Part shown: piece after piece, positions 24,122-34,763 of the stretch
Position numbering within the stretch: the first letter of the stretch is position 1
Layout: each line of letters begins with the position of its first letter
From: Escallonia rubra
Taxonomy: Eukaryota; Streptophyta; Magnoliopsida; Escalloniales; Escalloniaceae
DNA length: 64,000 bases
Assembly: GCA_033065855.1 (NCBI GenBank)
Contig: JAVXUO010001277.1
Coordinates: forward strand, 62,001 to 126,000
Reading direction: 5' to 3'
Program-made: the position numbers and the translations under genes
Notes under the pieces: model-generated
What the model saw: only the letters and a program-made list of their open reading frames with translations
What the model was told of the DNA's origin: nothing
The model's database searches: none

Positions 24122-25151
24122 CCACCACTTAGACCTGGCAAACGGGTAAAATTGCTGGATACAGGTAATACCCGGTCGGGTCTAGGTAAAAAATGGGCCG
24201 GGTAAAATTTACCCGATTTTTTTCAATACCCGTACCCTAACCTTACGGGTCGGATATTACCCGCGGGTAAATGATTAAAATTTTATTTTTTTAATAAACA
24301 AAAACTCTCTCGAGTTAGGCATATATATATTTTTTCTTTTTGTTTCTTTTTCTTTTTTCAGCTAGTATGTTCTTTATTTTTAATAGTTCTTAGAATTATT
24401 TTCAATTTCAGAAAAATTAGAATCTACAAAACCACAAAAATATATCAAATAACATGTTAAAGAATAAATACCATAACCCAATCCCCACCCATAATCTAAA
24501 ATAAAATAATTAAATTTCAACAAAATTACAATCCCATTCCCCACAAACAAACAATGGCGACAGATCTGTGGTGGCCTTGAAGCGTGAGGGGTCTGAGTGG
24601 CGGTCGCCGGTAGGGATCAGCGACGAAGAGATCGGAGCAAGGCGCATATACGCCTGCCGCTTCTTCTGTGGCTGTCGGCAGCTTGCAGTGCTGAGATTTG
24701 TGGCCCACGGTGGTGGATCGGTTTCAAAACGGTGTCAGGTCTTTGGTGGTGGTGGTGGTGGTCAGTTTTTGAGAGATGGAGGGCTTGGTTAGGCTGGAGG
24801 TGCCATAAGCCGACGATTGTGAGAGATGAGATGGACAGATCTAGTGGGCAACTGAGAGACTCTGAGTGGGAGAGAGAGATAGAGAGAGAGAGAGAAATTC
24901 TGGGGTGGGCGGCTGAAGAGAAATGGAGAAAGAGAAATGAATGTGAAAGAAACCACCCTAACATTAGCTTCAATATATAGTAAGTCACGGGTAACCCGCA
25001 CCCAACCCGGACAGGTTCTCTCAAAACGGTCTGATCCGAGTACGTGTCAATTTTTGTAGGTAGTCATTTCTGGTACTCGTACCCGCGTTTTAGGCATGGG
25101 TCCAGGTCTACTCGCGGGTGAGGGTAAAATTTTGTCAGGTTTACTACCACT
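24122..25151. mobile_element. Non-autonomous hAT element with GC-rich passenger (hAT-1)
   Basis: The element at 24130-25143 starts TAGACCTGGCAAACGGGTAA and ends with the near-inverse TTTTGTCAGGTTTA. The 8-bp flanks CCACCACT and CTACCACT differ at one base, fitting an old hAT duplication. Subterminal arrays of ACCCG/CGGGT words occur at both ends, as expected of hAT ends. The centre (24540-24950) is GC-rich, gene-like sequence, but no transposase or known protein is seen. It ends about 490 bp upstream of the RS2Z TATA box. Confidence 0.7.
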
Positions 25152-25640
25152 ATTGGAATAACAAAAATAATTTTTGTAAAAAAGATATGACTAGTTTTAA
25201 CAAACAAAGTTAAAAATTAAACAAGTTGACCCCATAAACTATTGGTTTAACAAGGTGGATTGGATCTAAGTGAGACGGGATAACTTAAATCAAAGATGAG
25301 ACAATATGAGAATGTGACAACTTGAATGGGTCGAGGCGGGGACGCTCCATCACCCAGCAGAAGGTAGGTAGCAGCAAAGATGTAATAATATGGTTGTAGG
25401 CGATGACAAATGAAAATAATCTTCTGAATTGATTATTGGTGTTTTAAGAGAATAGAAATACAAAGTAAAAAAAAAATAATAATTCTATTTAGGTATTCTT
25501 TCTTAATAAAAAAGGAAAAAAAGCTAGTACCGTAAAGGGCTTTGTAGTCGCCAGCCGAGCCCATATCCTTTTCGTGGTCCATTAAGAACCGTTGGATGCA
25601 AAACAACTCATCCAGACCGTCGAGATCAATCCTCTCGTTC

Positions 25641-25648
25641 TATAAAGA
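25641..25648 (+). promoter_or_regulatory. TATA box of the RS2Z gene
   Basis: TATAAAGA just upstream of a CT-rich leader (TATCTCTCTCTACAAACATC) that leads into the UTR exon ending at 25741. The leader contains TTAGGGTTT, the reverse of the telo-box AAACCCTAA, common in highly expressed plant genes. Confidence 0.6.
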
Positions 25649-25671
25649 TCTAGCGACAACCCCCTATTTCT

Positions 25672-25741
25672 ATCTCTCTCTACAAACATCGCCTTAGGGT
25701 TTGATAACGAACACCAGAATTTCGAAGCTTTCACTCCCAAG
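25672..25741 (+). other. 5' UTR exon of the RS2Z gene
   Basis: A leader without ATG, ending at CCCAAG/GTACGC. The next exon begins at 27201 with CTTGAAAA just before the start codon. The intervening 1459-bp UTR intron has no recognised feature. Confidence 0.6.
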
Positions 25742-27208
25742 GTACGCTTTTACACACCAAAACTCCCATCTGATCGTAAATGAGGATTTCGATGTCGATC
25801 TGTATGGTTGATGTGAATATACGTGTTCGATTATTTGCTGTGTGTTGTTAATTTGATTGACAAGTGGTGATTAATCTTAGGTGCTGTTGTCTCTTGTGTT
25901 GACCTGTTTGAATTGCGTTTATTTGCGAATTAAGGAGAGAATTTGATGTCTTTGTAGGCGTTCAGAGATTTTGGAGTAAGGGGAGCTTCGCGTGAGTCCA
26001 TTTTGGGCGATTTTTGAGTTTGGAATACCGTCTTTAAGTTTAGCTATGAAATCTTACGCCTGCCTTTGTGTAATCATATTAACGCTCTGTATAGTACACC
26101 CTAGTTGCCAGGATATGGTTATGGAGCTAAATGATAGTGTCGATTATTTTAATATGGTAGCAAGACAGACCAGAAACTTGGGGAGATTTGGTTGGTGGTT
26201 GAGTGTGAGGATGAACATTAGATGGATGGCGTGGTTTTTAAAGCAAGCACATAGATTACTATGCAGTGTAACGTATATGTTTCGTGGCTTTTGGAGCACT
26301 ATTTGTCGGTGTTTAGAGATGGAGGAGAGGAGCTTGGTTTGGGTCGATTCTTATATGGTGGTTTCTTAGTTTAGATCAGTGTCAAAGTTTATCTATGGAC
26401 TTTTACTTCTGCCTTTGCATAGTCGTTCTAAGGATGACTCTCAAGGTTTTTTTTTTTCCCAGAATGTCATGATGAGGATAAATGAACAGGTCAATTACTT
26501 TAACGAAGGTATTAGGACACCAAAAGTTTAGGAGTATTTTGGTTGCTTGAGATAGACATAAAACGATTCAATATCGCATGTGTAATTGACCTTTTATCGC
26601 TTGCGTCTTAGGTAGGGTCCCTTTACTAGCTGCACTTCAGTTTTTTACATTTTGGGGCTTTCACTTCCTAAATTTGTATCATTTGCACCAATTACAACTA
26701 GAATCAACTTGGCTTCCGAATTTGACATAGTACAAGAGGTCTGAGATAAGAAAGATGCTGAAGATGGTCTATTTTTCAGCATATACTGTTTTCGGATGCT
26801 TATATACAAGTTATTGACAGTTTAAGACATGTTTATATTCTGCTTTTCAATGTCTAGCAAATGCACTTTGGAAATTACTTGCTTGAAACCTTGCTGTTTT
26901 GAAGCAAATTGTCAAAGTCTGGTTGTCCTAAAGTACATAGTTTCAATACGGAAGTACCTAAAATAATTCAAAATTTCTGCTGTTTGCCTTTGCATATTAT
27001 TGAAGGACAAATAAAGTGTGTGGGTGCCATTTGGAGGCAAAATTTTGCTATCGCAATGAGGAAAGAGCAGTGTTAGCTTTTAGAAATTGATCGAAGATGT
27101 GGGAAAGGATTTTATTGAATGTTCTCTCAATCACGTTGTTTGGTACGATTTGACATTTATTTTAGCTTAGTTGTTAAAGGAGTATTTTTCTAATTTTCAG
27201 CTTGAAAA

Positions 27209-29712
27209 ATGCCTCGTTATGATGATCGATATGGCACCACTCGTCTGTATGTTGGTCGCTTGTCTTCACGCACGCGCTCAAGGGAACTGGAGCACCTCTT
27301 CAGCAGATATGGCAGGTACTTATGCTGGATTGCATAGAATTTTCTTGGTTTTTACCCTTCACTTAGTTGTTCAAACAAATGCCTGGAAAATAGAAGTACC
27401 AGGGAGTTGGGGCCAGCTGATCAATGTACGTGTTAGCTTTGGCTCTTGGTTCATTGGTCTCTTATACTGTTTATTCTATTGTATTTCCAACCACATAAGT
27501 ACCTGATGGATATATTTATGAAAATTGATATTACTAATTTTCACATACTAGATGGTTAAAAATGGTATTGCAATAGTGCTTCCTTCAAACTTCAGAAGAA
27601 TATAAAAAAGTTTCAGTTGAACTTGTGACCAAAAAAAAAAAAACTGGAAGAGCTTTTGCATGGTTAAAGAAAATCTTGTTGATCACTTTCTACGATTTGA
27701 GGACTAAAAGTTCTCATATGAGATGCTAGACCTTTTCGTTAAATGTATATTATATGTGGCTGTGGCGGGGCTTGTACCCTGATCACATTTAGGAGAATTT
27801 TAGTTTTGTTTGCCAAGTATGTTCATATGTGAAGGACATTGCTCCCCTAGGTGTCTGTGTTTAACTTGAATGATCTTGTTGAAGGTTTCTGGGCTTTTGC
27901 CTAACCTGGTGGTCAATGGTGAGAGAGTGGCCTTGGTGGAAATGGTGGAAAGTCTTGCCGAGTGTTAGGAGATCTTGGCGATTCTTTCTGTAGTGTTATT
28001 GCGTGTTTTTATGGAATTGGCAACAATCTCAAACTGGTGTTTAGTTCGTCTTGAGGGGCGATGTATGATGCACTTCCAGTACTTACGTAATGATGGCCTT
28101 ACTGTTTCTGGCAACCGTTTCCGCAGAGTACGAGATGTGGATATGAAGCACGACTTTGCATTCGTTGTATGTATCACCCTCCTGTTTGACTCAATTTTGT
28201 TCTTGTGATGTTGATTGAACTCCAGTAATATTATCCTATTACTGTAGGAAACAGGGTTATAGCTCATGTAGCACAATTATGTGTCTCCCTTTATTGTTCT
28301 TGTGTGTAACATTTCCTCAGGAATTTAGTGATCCTCGGGATGCTGATGATGCAAGATATGGCCTAAATGGCCGAGATTTTGGTGGAAGTCGTCTAATAGT
28401 GGAATTTGCCAAGGGTGTAAGTCCTTTTTGATAAAGTTCATATCGCATGTTTAATTTGGTGTCATTGCTTCGTGAGTCTTACTGTACATTATTTTTATAA
28501 TTAAGACCACAATGACAGTTTTCGACATCTAAAGAACAATTTAGGTTGCATTTGGGTTCTAGGATTTCAGATAAATAAATATCGTTCTCTTGACTGTATG
28601 CTTAATTTGCTCTCATTAGCTGTGAGCAAAATGGAAGTTTATTTATCACAGTATGAGTCCTGGAGTCCATCTCAAAGATACTACTTGTGCAATGATGCTA
28701 CTGAAATATGTTCTCCTATCCTTGTTTCCTTAGTCCCTTAATGCAAAGGGGAACTTCCATCATTTATTTGGATATGCTTTCTGGTATAGCCGCTTTATTT
28801 TCGAGTTACCTTATGCTTGACTTTACAGACGCCTCGTGGTCGGGGTGGTTCTCGAGAATATCCCCCGGGCAGAGGTCCTCCTCCTGGGTCTGGACGCTGC
28901 TTTAATTGTGGTCTTGATGGTCATTGGGCTCGGGATTGCAAAGCTGGGGATTGGAAGAACAAGTGTTACCGCTGCGGGGAGAGAGGTCACATTGAGAGAA
29001 ACTGCCAGAACAGTCCAAAGAAGCTCAAGTACATGTTGTGAACGCATCATTTTCCTTCTGCTCTTACAAATTGCTAAGCACCGTTGAATCTGTTCTTTAA
29101 ACCGGATTTCTCTGTCTGCAGGCGTGATAGGAGTTTCTCACGGTCACCAGTGAGATCACGCTCTCCTCGCCGTCACAGAAGCAGGAGTGCAAGTTATAGC
29201 CGAAGTCGCAGTTACAGGTGATATATTAGCTCGGTTATTGTCAGACGATGTCAAAAGTATTCAGTTTACTTCATCACTTTGATGCACAAACAAAGCACAT
29301 TCAGAAAACATCCGTGTTCCCTTTTAAATTTAGCGCTTTGGTAAAATTTTTTAAACTTGACAGTCCATCAAGATCCCCTCCAAAGAGGGAGAGGATTGTT
29401 GAGAGGAAGAGATCAAGGAGTCCACGCTACAGTGAAAGCCCCGAGCCGAGGAGGAAGCGTACTCCAACACCCGATGAGGGCAGCCCGAGGGGGAGGGATA
29501 GCCCTTCTCCCAAGAGAAACAGGCTGGAGACGGAGCGAGATGGGTCCGAGTACAGTGAGAGCCCTGTGGCCAAGAGCAGAACGCCTGTGAGTCCTGAAAG
29601 GGATAGTCCTGAAGCAAATGGGCACAGTCGCAGCCCCAGCCCTAGAGATGAGAGAAGCCCGGTCAACGACGATGAGAACGGCCGCTCCCCGAGAGGCAGC
29701 GAATCACCATAA
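27209..29712 (+). CDS. RS2Z: RS2Z-type SR splicing factor, 295 aa
   Basis: A nuclear pre-mRNA splicing regulator. Six coding exons join in phase: 27209-27315, 28127-28166, 28321-28416, 28829-29028, 29122-29217, 29364-29712. Residues 11-81 are an RNA-recognition motif with RNP2 (RLYVGRLS) and RNP1 (HDFAFVEF, split by an intron). Two CCHC zinc knuckles follow, [14 protein letters not shown] (about 105-118) and [14 protein letters not shown] (about 127-140). Then come an RS domain (from about 149) and a Ser-Pro/acidic tail. One RRM plus two knuckles plus RS/SP tail defines the plant-specific RS2Z subfamily (RS2Z32/33 in Arabidopsis, about 285-290 aa). The long second intron (27316-28126) is where such genes are often alternatively spliced to control their own level, but this is not shown here. 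Confidence 0.95.
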
Positions 29713-30139
29713 ATGCTTCAAAGTGGAACGAGTCCCTGCAATGACTGGCATATGTGAATTGGTCCGTTTCGTCTTGTTCAAAGTATATTATTGGTACTTG
29801 TAATAAAACTCAAAACCTCGGGAAACTATGATAACTTTATACTTTTTCGATTTGACCCTTCAATTCTGCTTCTGTTTATGAGTTTATATAAATGTAGCTA
29901 ATAAGATGGACCGGAGTTTGTGCAGGGTTTATGTCTGGTATGTGTTAAAACTTGGTCTGCGTAGGGGGAAGCATAAAGAAATAAGGTTGACCGGCATGGA
30001 AGCGAAAATGTTAAGGTTAAACCTAGCTTTTTAGAACCGTGTTAGCGAGAAGTCCGGATCTTTGGCTGCATTGGGAGTATCGCATTATTCAGTTGATAGG
30101 GTGGGATAAATGCGGACAAGTGATCATAACATTTTCTGC

Positions 30140-30440
30140 CGGATAAGGTAAACCAACAAGGGTTGGTTCAGCGGTCCCCAGGATCCCAATCCAGGTTTCC
30201 CACCTGGGTTCGAGTCCTGCCCGCCGCACTTGTTGGTGGCAAACTTACGTCCTCGCCCTGCATGTGCTCCACACACGGGTCCTTGTGCGCTTCGGCCCCG
30301 ACATAGGTGCGGGAATCGGGGGCTCAGATGTATGTGGCGGCCTTGTAGGTCCCCGAGGCGCAATACTCCCTGCCGGTTGGATTAGAGCCTTACGGTCCAG
30401 CCTTTTGTATAACCAAAAAAAAAAAAGGTCGGATAAGGTA
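30140..30440 (+). mobile_element. tRNA-derived SINE, family 1, copy 2
   Basis: The body 30151-30429 is flanked by exact 11-bp repeats CGGATAAGGTA (30140-30150 and 30430-30440). It has A box TTGGTTCAGCGG and B box GGGTTCGAGTCC, and an A tail at 30415-30426. It is homologous along its length to the minus-strand copy at 7162-7431. The stronger B box here suggests this is the younger or better-kept copy. Confidence 0.9.
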
Positions 30441-30908
30441 TATATATTACATTTTCTGTCAGATAAGGTCGGATGCGGTATATATTATCCTCAGGTTAAG
30501 TACAGATTAGAGCTTGATAGGTTCACCGTTCCCACCTTCTACTTTAGCAGCAACCACCACCAGCAACACCACCCACTACCCATTGGCAGCAATATAACAC
30601 CAAATTAGCATGCCCATTACCATCACTACAACCACCTATTGAACCCATTTGACATTTTGAGATTGATTCTCAAAAGTAAACTTTGATTAAATGAGAATCA
30701 GTTTTCTAAAAATAGCTTTAGTCTATTTTAAGCTTAATAGATTAAATATTGTTGAAGGTGTTTGGATGAAAATGGATCAAACTAGAATTCAAGTGGAGAC
30801 ATTGCTATATAACGTATTCAAATCTGGAGGGAGCATTTAATATTTATTTATTTGTCAAAATATTTTGGTAATTATTTTGATCAAACTTGATTCTCCAAAA
30901 TTTATTAA

Positions 30909-31265
30909 GAGGGTATTTGGAATTGATTATAGAATGGTTAAACTTAATTAAATCAGGGTTGAAGCGTTTGATGAAAAAAGTAAACTGATTAAACAAAACT
31001 GATCAAATCCAGAATACTCATTTTTTTGAATTTTGATTTAATCAGTTTTGGAGAATCAGGCTTGACGTAAAGAATTACCAAAATATCTTTGACATGTAAA
31101 TATACTTTAAAGGCTCTCTCTTAATCTTAATACACTATATGGCCACTGAACCTATTTCTATTCCTTATAATCAACCTTCTGTTTGCTGAAAATAGATAAA
31201 GCCAAATTCAAGAACGGATTATGATTAATCAAAATCTACTTTTGAAAATCAACCTCAAATGGCTC
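30909..31265. mobile_element. PIF/Harbinger-like MITE, copy 3, nested in copy 2
   Basis: This 357-bp insert begins GAGGGTATTTGGAATTGATT and ends with the near-inverse AATCAACCTCAAATGGCTC. It is flanked by TAA on both sides (30906-30908, 31266-31268). It belongs to the same family as its host element and is inserted in the opposite orientation. Confidence 0.7.
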
Positions 31266-31706
31266 TAAATCACAATTTAAGAAAATGAGAATTTAATCGA
31301 TTTTTAGCATATCCAAACAGATTTAATCATTTCACTTTTTTTGGCCAAACATTTCAAAACTAATATAATCTGTATATTGATGCCAAGGAAGGTGGGTTCG
31401 CAGTCGACGTGGAGATGCCACAAGGAATGCAGTCCGAGTTAGATGCTAAGTATGTTGATGTGGGACACAACAAGGGTGGAACAAGAGCAGAGACCAAGGG
31501 TTTCCCATACACAGCCTGAGGATGGCAGTGCTGCGAAGGCGATGACACACGATGAATATACGACGACAATCACAGTCTGATGCTTAGGTTCAGGGTCAAG
31601 GTCTTGTATGTTTCTCTCTCTAGAACTCCAGAGGATTTGGATTCTAGAGTGAGAAAGTGAAAATGTCAAATGAGAGAGTTCTGTCTAAAATGAAATCCAA
31701 AGTTCA

Positions 31707-31753
31707 CTATTTATAGGGAAATGTGTGCATGTGTCATCAGCTGACACGTGTCA
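31707..31753 (-). promoter_or_regulatory. LTR promoter: TATA box with upstream G-box palindrome
   Basis: On the minus strand, CTATAAATAG (31716-31707) is preceded by the 12-bp perfect palindrome TGACACGTGTCA (31742-31753), which contains a CACGTG G-box, and by a second TGACACGTCA-like word near 31764. G-boxes of this type bind bZIP/bHLH factors and could make the LTR respond to stress, hormone or light. That is an inference. Confidence 0.45.
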
Positions 31754-32120
31754 TCCCCTGGGAATGACACGTCACAAGGGGCCAGAAATATCGGTTCTCC
31801 GTCGGACTGTCGGATCGCATATTTACTCACCCTGTTCCTTGCAGCATCGCTCTGTCAGTCTGGAAAGATTGGCTCCCACAGCGTCGGTGTTGCTAGAGAA
31901 CACCCCTTGGTCTAGCCACCAATCCAAGCCCTTGCAGAGTCCCACAGGCCTGGCAGCGGTGGGAGAGACCCGACGCCCAACTGCCAGGCGGACTAGGCGC
32001 GATGCCCTCTGAACATCTGCTCCCGTCTTGGAGTGACCCGGGGGTCATAGTCGTTAGGGGTGCCGACGTAAGCCTCCGGTGCCGGAGCACGTAGGCCAGT
32101 CACGAAGACACCTTGGCGGA

Positions 32121-32615
32121 GATAGTGTCCCGAAGAGCTCACCTATCCCGCGGGTGAGTCCTTATGTCGGAGCACTCAGAGCGCGTCAGGTAGCATCCCG
32201 GAGGAGCCGTCTACCTGGCGGAAGGGGAGTTGAAAAGCTCCCTGGCGGGGATAGTGTCCCGGAGGAGTCGCATATCCCCGCGGGTGAGTCCTTGTGCCGG
32301 AGCACTCGGAGCACGTCAAGGTAGCATCCTGGAGGAGCCGTCTACCCGACGGGCCAAGGTAGTATCCCGGAGGAGCTGTCTACCTGGCAGAAGGGGAGTT
32401 GAAAATCTCCCTGATGGAGATAGTGTCCCGGAGGAATCGCCTATCCCCACGGGTGAGTCCTTGTGCCGGAGCACTCGGAGCGCGTCAAGGTAGCATCCCA
32501 GAGGAACTGTCTACCTAACGGGCCGAGGTAGCATCCCGGAGGAGCCGTCTACCTGGCGGAAGGGGATTTGAAAAGCTTCCTGGCGGAGATAGTGTCCCGG
32601 AGGGGTCGCCTATCC
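32121..32615. repeat. Compound hairpin minisatellite in the LTR
   Basis: Two related hairpin words alternate. Word A is GATAG, then TGTCCCGGAGGAGTCGC, then CTATC, at 32121, 32250, 32419 and 32588. Word B is AGGTAG, then CATCCCGGAGGAGCCGT, then CTACCT, at 32188, 32319, 32357, 32488 and 32526. Both share the core TCCCGGAGGA in the loop. The repeat period is 129 bp, then 169, then 169; the longer period comes from an extra 38-bp copy of B. It has no coding meaning. Confidence 0.85.
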
Positions 32616-33445
32616 CTGCGAGTGCTGCACACTCCGGAGAGTGGGTCGAAACATGTTCCACGACCAAGGCAAGGTGCGCATGGTGTGGTGATAGGATGGA
32701 CCAGCGCAAGGAGCGTGGTAGTGTGATAAAGAGCCAAGGGACACGACTGTATCAGCGGCGCGGCGCATAGGCGTGACATAGTGTGTATGGTGTCGTGGGC
32801 ACGATAGTGTCACATAGAGCCTGGGGGCGCGGCTATATCAGTGGCGCGGCGCATGGGCGTTGGAGACGGCGCGCGGGCAACGGGTGTCGTGGAGTCAGCG
32901 CACGGGTGACGGGCGACGGGGGGCGCGGGCGACGAGCTTCGGAAGTCGGCGCGAGGGCGACGGGGCTTCGTGAAACCGGCGCATCGCCGTGAGCGACGAG
33001 CTCCGGGAAGTTGGCGCTCGACCACGGGCAACGGGAGTTGTGAAGCCGGCACGCGGGCGTCGTGAAGCCGGTGCGCGGGCGTCGACGGGCGTCGCGAAGA
33101 CGGCGCTTGACCACGAGCGACGGGCATCGTGGAGGATACATGGTCCGTTGAAGAGAAGTGAAGAAATGGGGTCAACACCTTGAAGGGGACCCCCCCCCTA
33201 AAGGTGGCCGACCCCCCCGAGGGGGAAGGCACGCCAAAGTTGCTTCACAAAGGGAAAATGCACGTGACTTGATTACGTGTCGCCTTGACCGGCTTGTGAG
33301 CGTTGAAAAGTTGAAGATTGAATGTACCGATGTGTCATGAAAATTGGGACCCCCAGTGAGCCTATAGGAGTAACCAAGATAGGTTGGGAACATATATGAT
33401 CAAGTATTCAAGTTTGACCATTATAGATTCAATCCAAAATACCTC

Positions 33446-33958
33446 TAAGACTATTTTATCCCATTTGAAACTTTTATCCGTCACGCCAAACACAACCTTT
33501 ATAAATGGTTTTTGACATTGTTCTTCAAAAAAAAAAAAAAAACAACACCCGTCATTTGCAATGCAAGTGGTCAGGTGACAAAACAAGAGGATGCTCCACG
33601 ATTTCAAGAGGACGCTTAATTGGTGATTTTATTTTACTGATTTGGATGTAATAATTTTGTTAAACTCTACATTTGTATTTTTACATGAACTCTTATTATT
33701 AATGAAATTTTTTTGATTAAACAAAAAAAAAATAGTGCTTTAATTGAAGAGTTAAAAGAAATTGTTAGCATCTTTTTTCTCTGGACATGAAAAAGTAATA
33801 TCTTGTGCATCATAGAAAAATTGTGCAAAGATACATGTCATTAACCCTGATATATTGATATCCCTGTTCTCATTATCTGATTTATTGCAAAATTTTCAAT
33901 ACAATTCAAGCATTCTAATATTAAATTCAACTAAATAAACAATAAATTAGATGGCAAA
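33446..33958. other. Intergenic, nothing recognised
   Basis: AT-rich flank of the nested element complex, with no gene or bounded repeat. Confidence 0.4.
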
Positions 33959-33960
33959 TA

Positions 33961-34251
33961 CTCCATCCATACCTAATTAATTGATCGTGTTTGACTCGCA
34001 TGCTTATTTAGGATATAAGTTATATTTATAAATTTTTTGTTTTACACAGAGAAGGGGCGGGGGGGGGGGGGGGGGACACCACGAGAAATAAAAACGAGAT
34101 GATGAATCATTAAATGTGGAGAGAGAAGTAAAATAAAATATAAAAAGAGAAAACATGAAAAACACTTGCAGAATGTTCCTAATTCGGAGAGTGGTTAATT
34201 TTTAGAACAATCCAAAAAGAAATATGATAAAATATTCAGGGACGGAAGGAG
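33961..34251. mobile_element. Stowaway-like MITE, copy 1
   Basis: Begins CTCCATCCATACC after TA (33959-33960) and ends GGGACGGAAGGAG before TA (34252-34253). This is the terminal pattern and TA duplication of Stowaway MITEs. It contains an interrupted poly-G run at about 34055-34074. Confidence 0.7.
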
Positions 34252-34388
34252 TATTGGACAAGTCAACTAAGCACAAGAACAACAAACCCATCTGTAACAG
34301 ATGAATTAGCGTAATCGTTATTTATTGGTTAGAGTCTCCAAATAGTGACAATTAACGTTTGTTAAATATAATCAGTGGCATTTTTATA

Positions 34389-34743
34389 CTCTTCTCCGTC
34401 CCACAAAAATTGCTCCATTTTGACTTGACACGCATCTAAAAGATTTAAGTCATATATTGTGTGTTTTCTATTATACTCTTTAGAGATGGATTGAAGAGAA
34501 AATGAGTTAGTTGAGTGATAAATATAGACAGAGAAATAGAATAAAAAAATAATAAAAAAGTGGATCAGGAGAGAGAAAATGAGTTGGTGAATAGTCAAAT
34601 GTGGATAGAGAAACAGAATAAAAAAAGTATAAAAATGATAAATATGTAAAAATACATACAAAATTATTCTTAATCTGAAAAGTAGATAATTTTTATAGGA
34701 CAATCCAAAAAGGAAATATGAACAATTTTTGTGGTACAGAGAG
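34389..34743. mobile_element. Stowaway-like MITE, copy 2
   Basis: Starts CTCTTCTCCGTCCCACAAAA and ends with the near-inverse TTTTGTGGTACAGAGAG, flanked by TA on each side. It is internally similar to copy 1 (AGACAGAGAAATAGAATAAA-type words). Confidence 0.7.
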
Positions 34744-34763
34744 TAAGAACATTCATTAACAAA

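Larger units (their letters stand above)
31373..33397 (-). mobile_element. Solo LTR, 2015 bp
   Basis: The segment 31378-33392 starts TG (TGATGCCAAGG) and ends CA (GGTTGGGAACA), with an exact 5-bp repeat TATAT on each side (31373-31377, 33393-33397). Flanking MITE sequence resumes on both sides, so the limits are well supported. There is no internal protein, primer-binding site or second LTR, so it is the remnant of recombination between two LTRs. On the minus strand a TATA box (CTATAAATAG at 31716-31707) divides a long U3 of about 1.7 kb from about 330 bp of R/U5. The U3 holds a GC-rich hairpin minisatellite. Confidence 0.8.
30641..33445. mobile_element. PIF/Harbinger-like MITE, copy 2, split by two insertions
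   Basis: The left part (30641-30908) follows copy 1 from its terminus through GATTCTCCAAAATTTATTA. It is interrupted by a second MITE at 30909-31265, resumes at 31266-31377 (AGAAAATGAGAATTTAATCG, matching copy 1), and is interrupted again by a solo LTR at 31378-33392. It ends at 33393-33445 with AGATTCAATCCAAAATACCTC, the right terminus seen in copy 1. The outer TSD is not clean. Confidence 0.65.

Noticed and set aside
30151..30230. tRNA gene
   Set aside because: A and B boxes are good, but the arms do not close into a cloverleaf, the unit continues for 200 more bases to an A tail, and TSDs mark it as a SINE.
32079..32493. Repetitive 80-90 codon frames
   Set aside because: They are translations of the GC-rich LTR minisatellite in several frames, with no preference for one frame.
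32833..33232. Long Arg/Pro-rich frames on both strands
   Set aside because: GC-rich, low-complexity LTR U3 sequence; frames overlap on both strands and show no motif.
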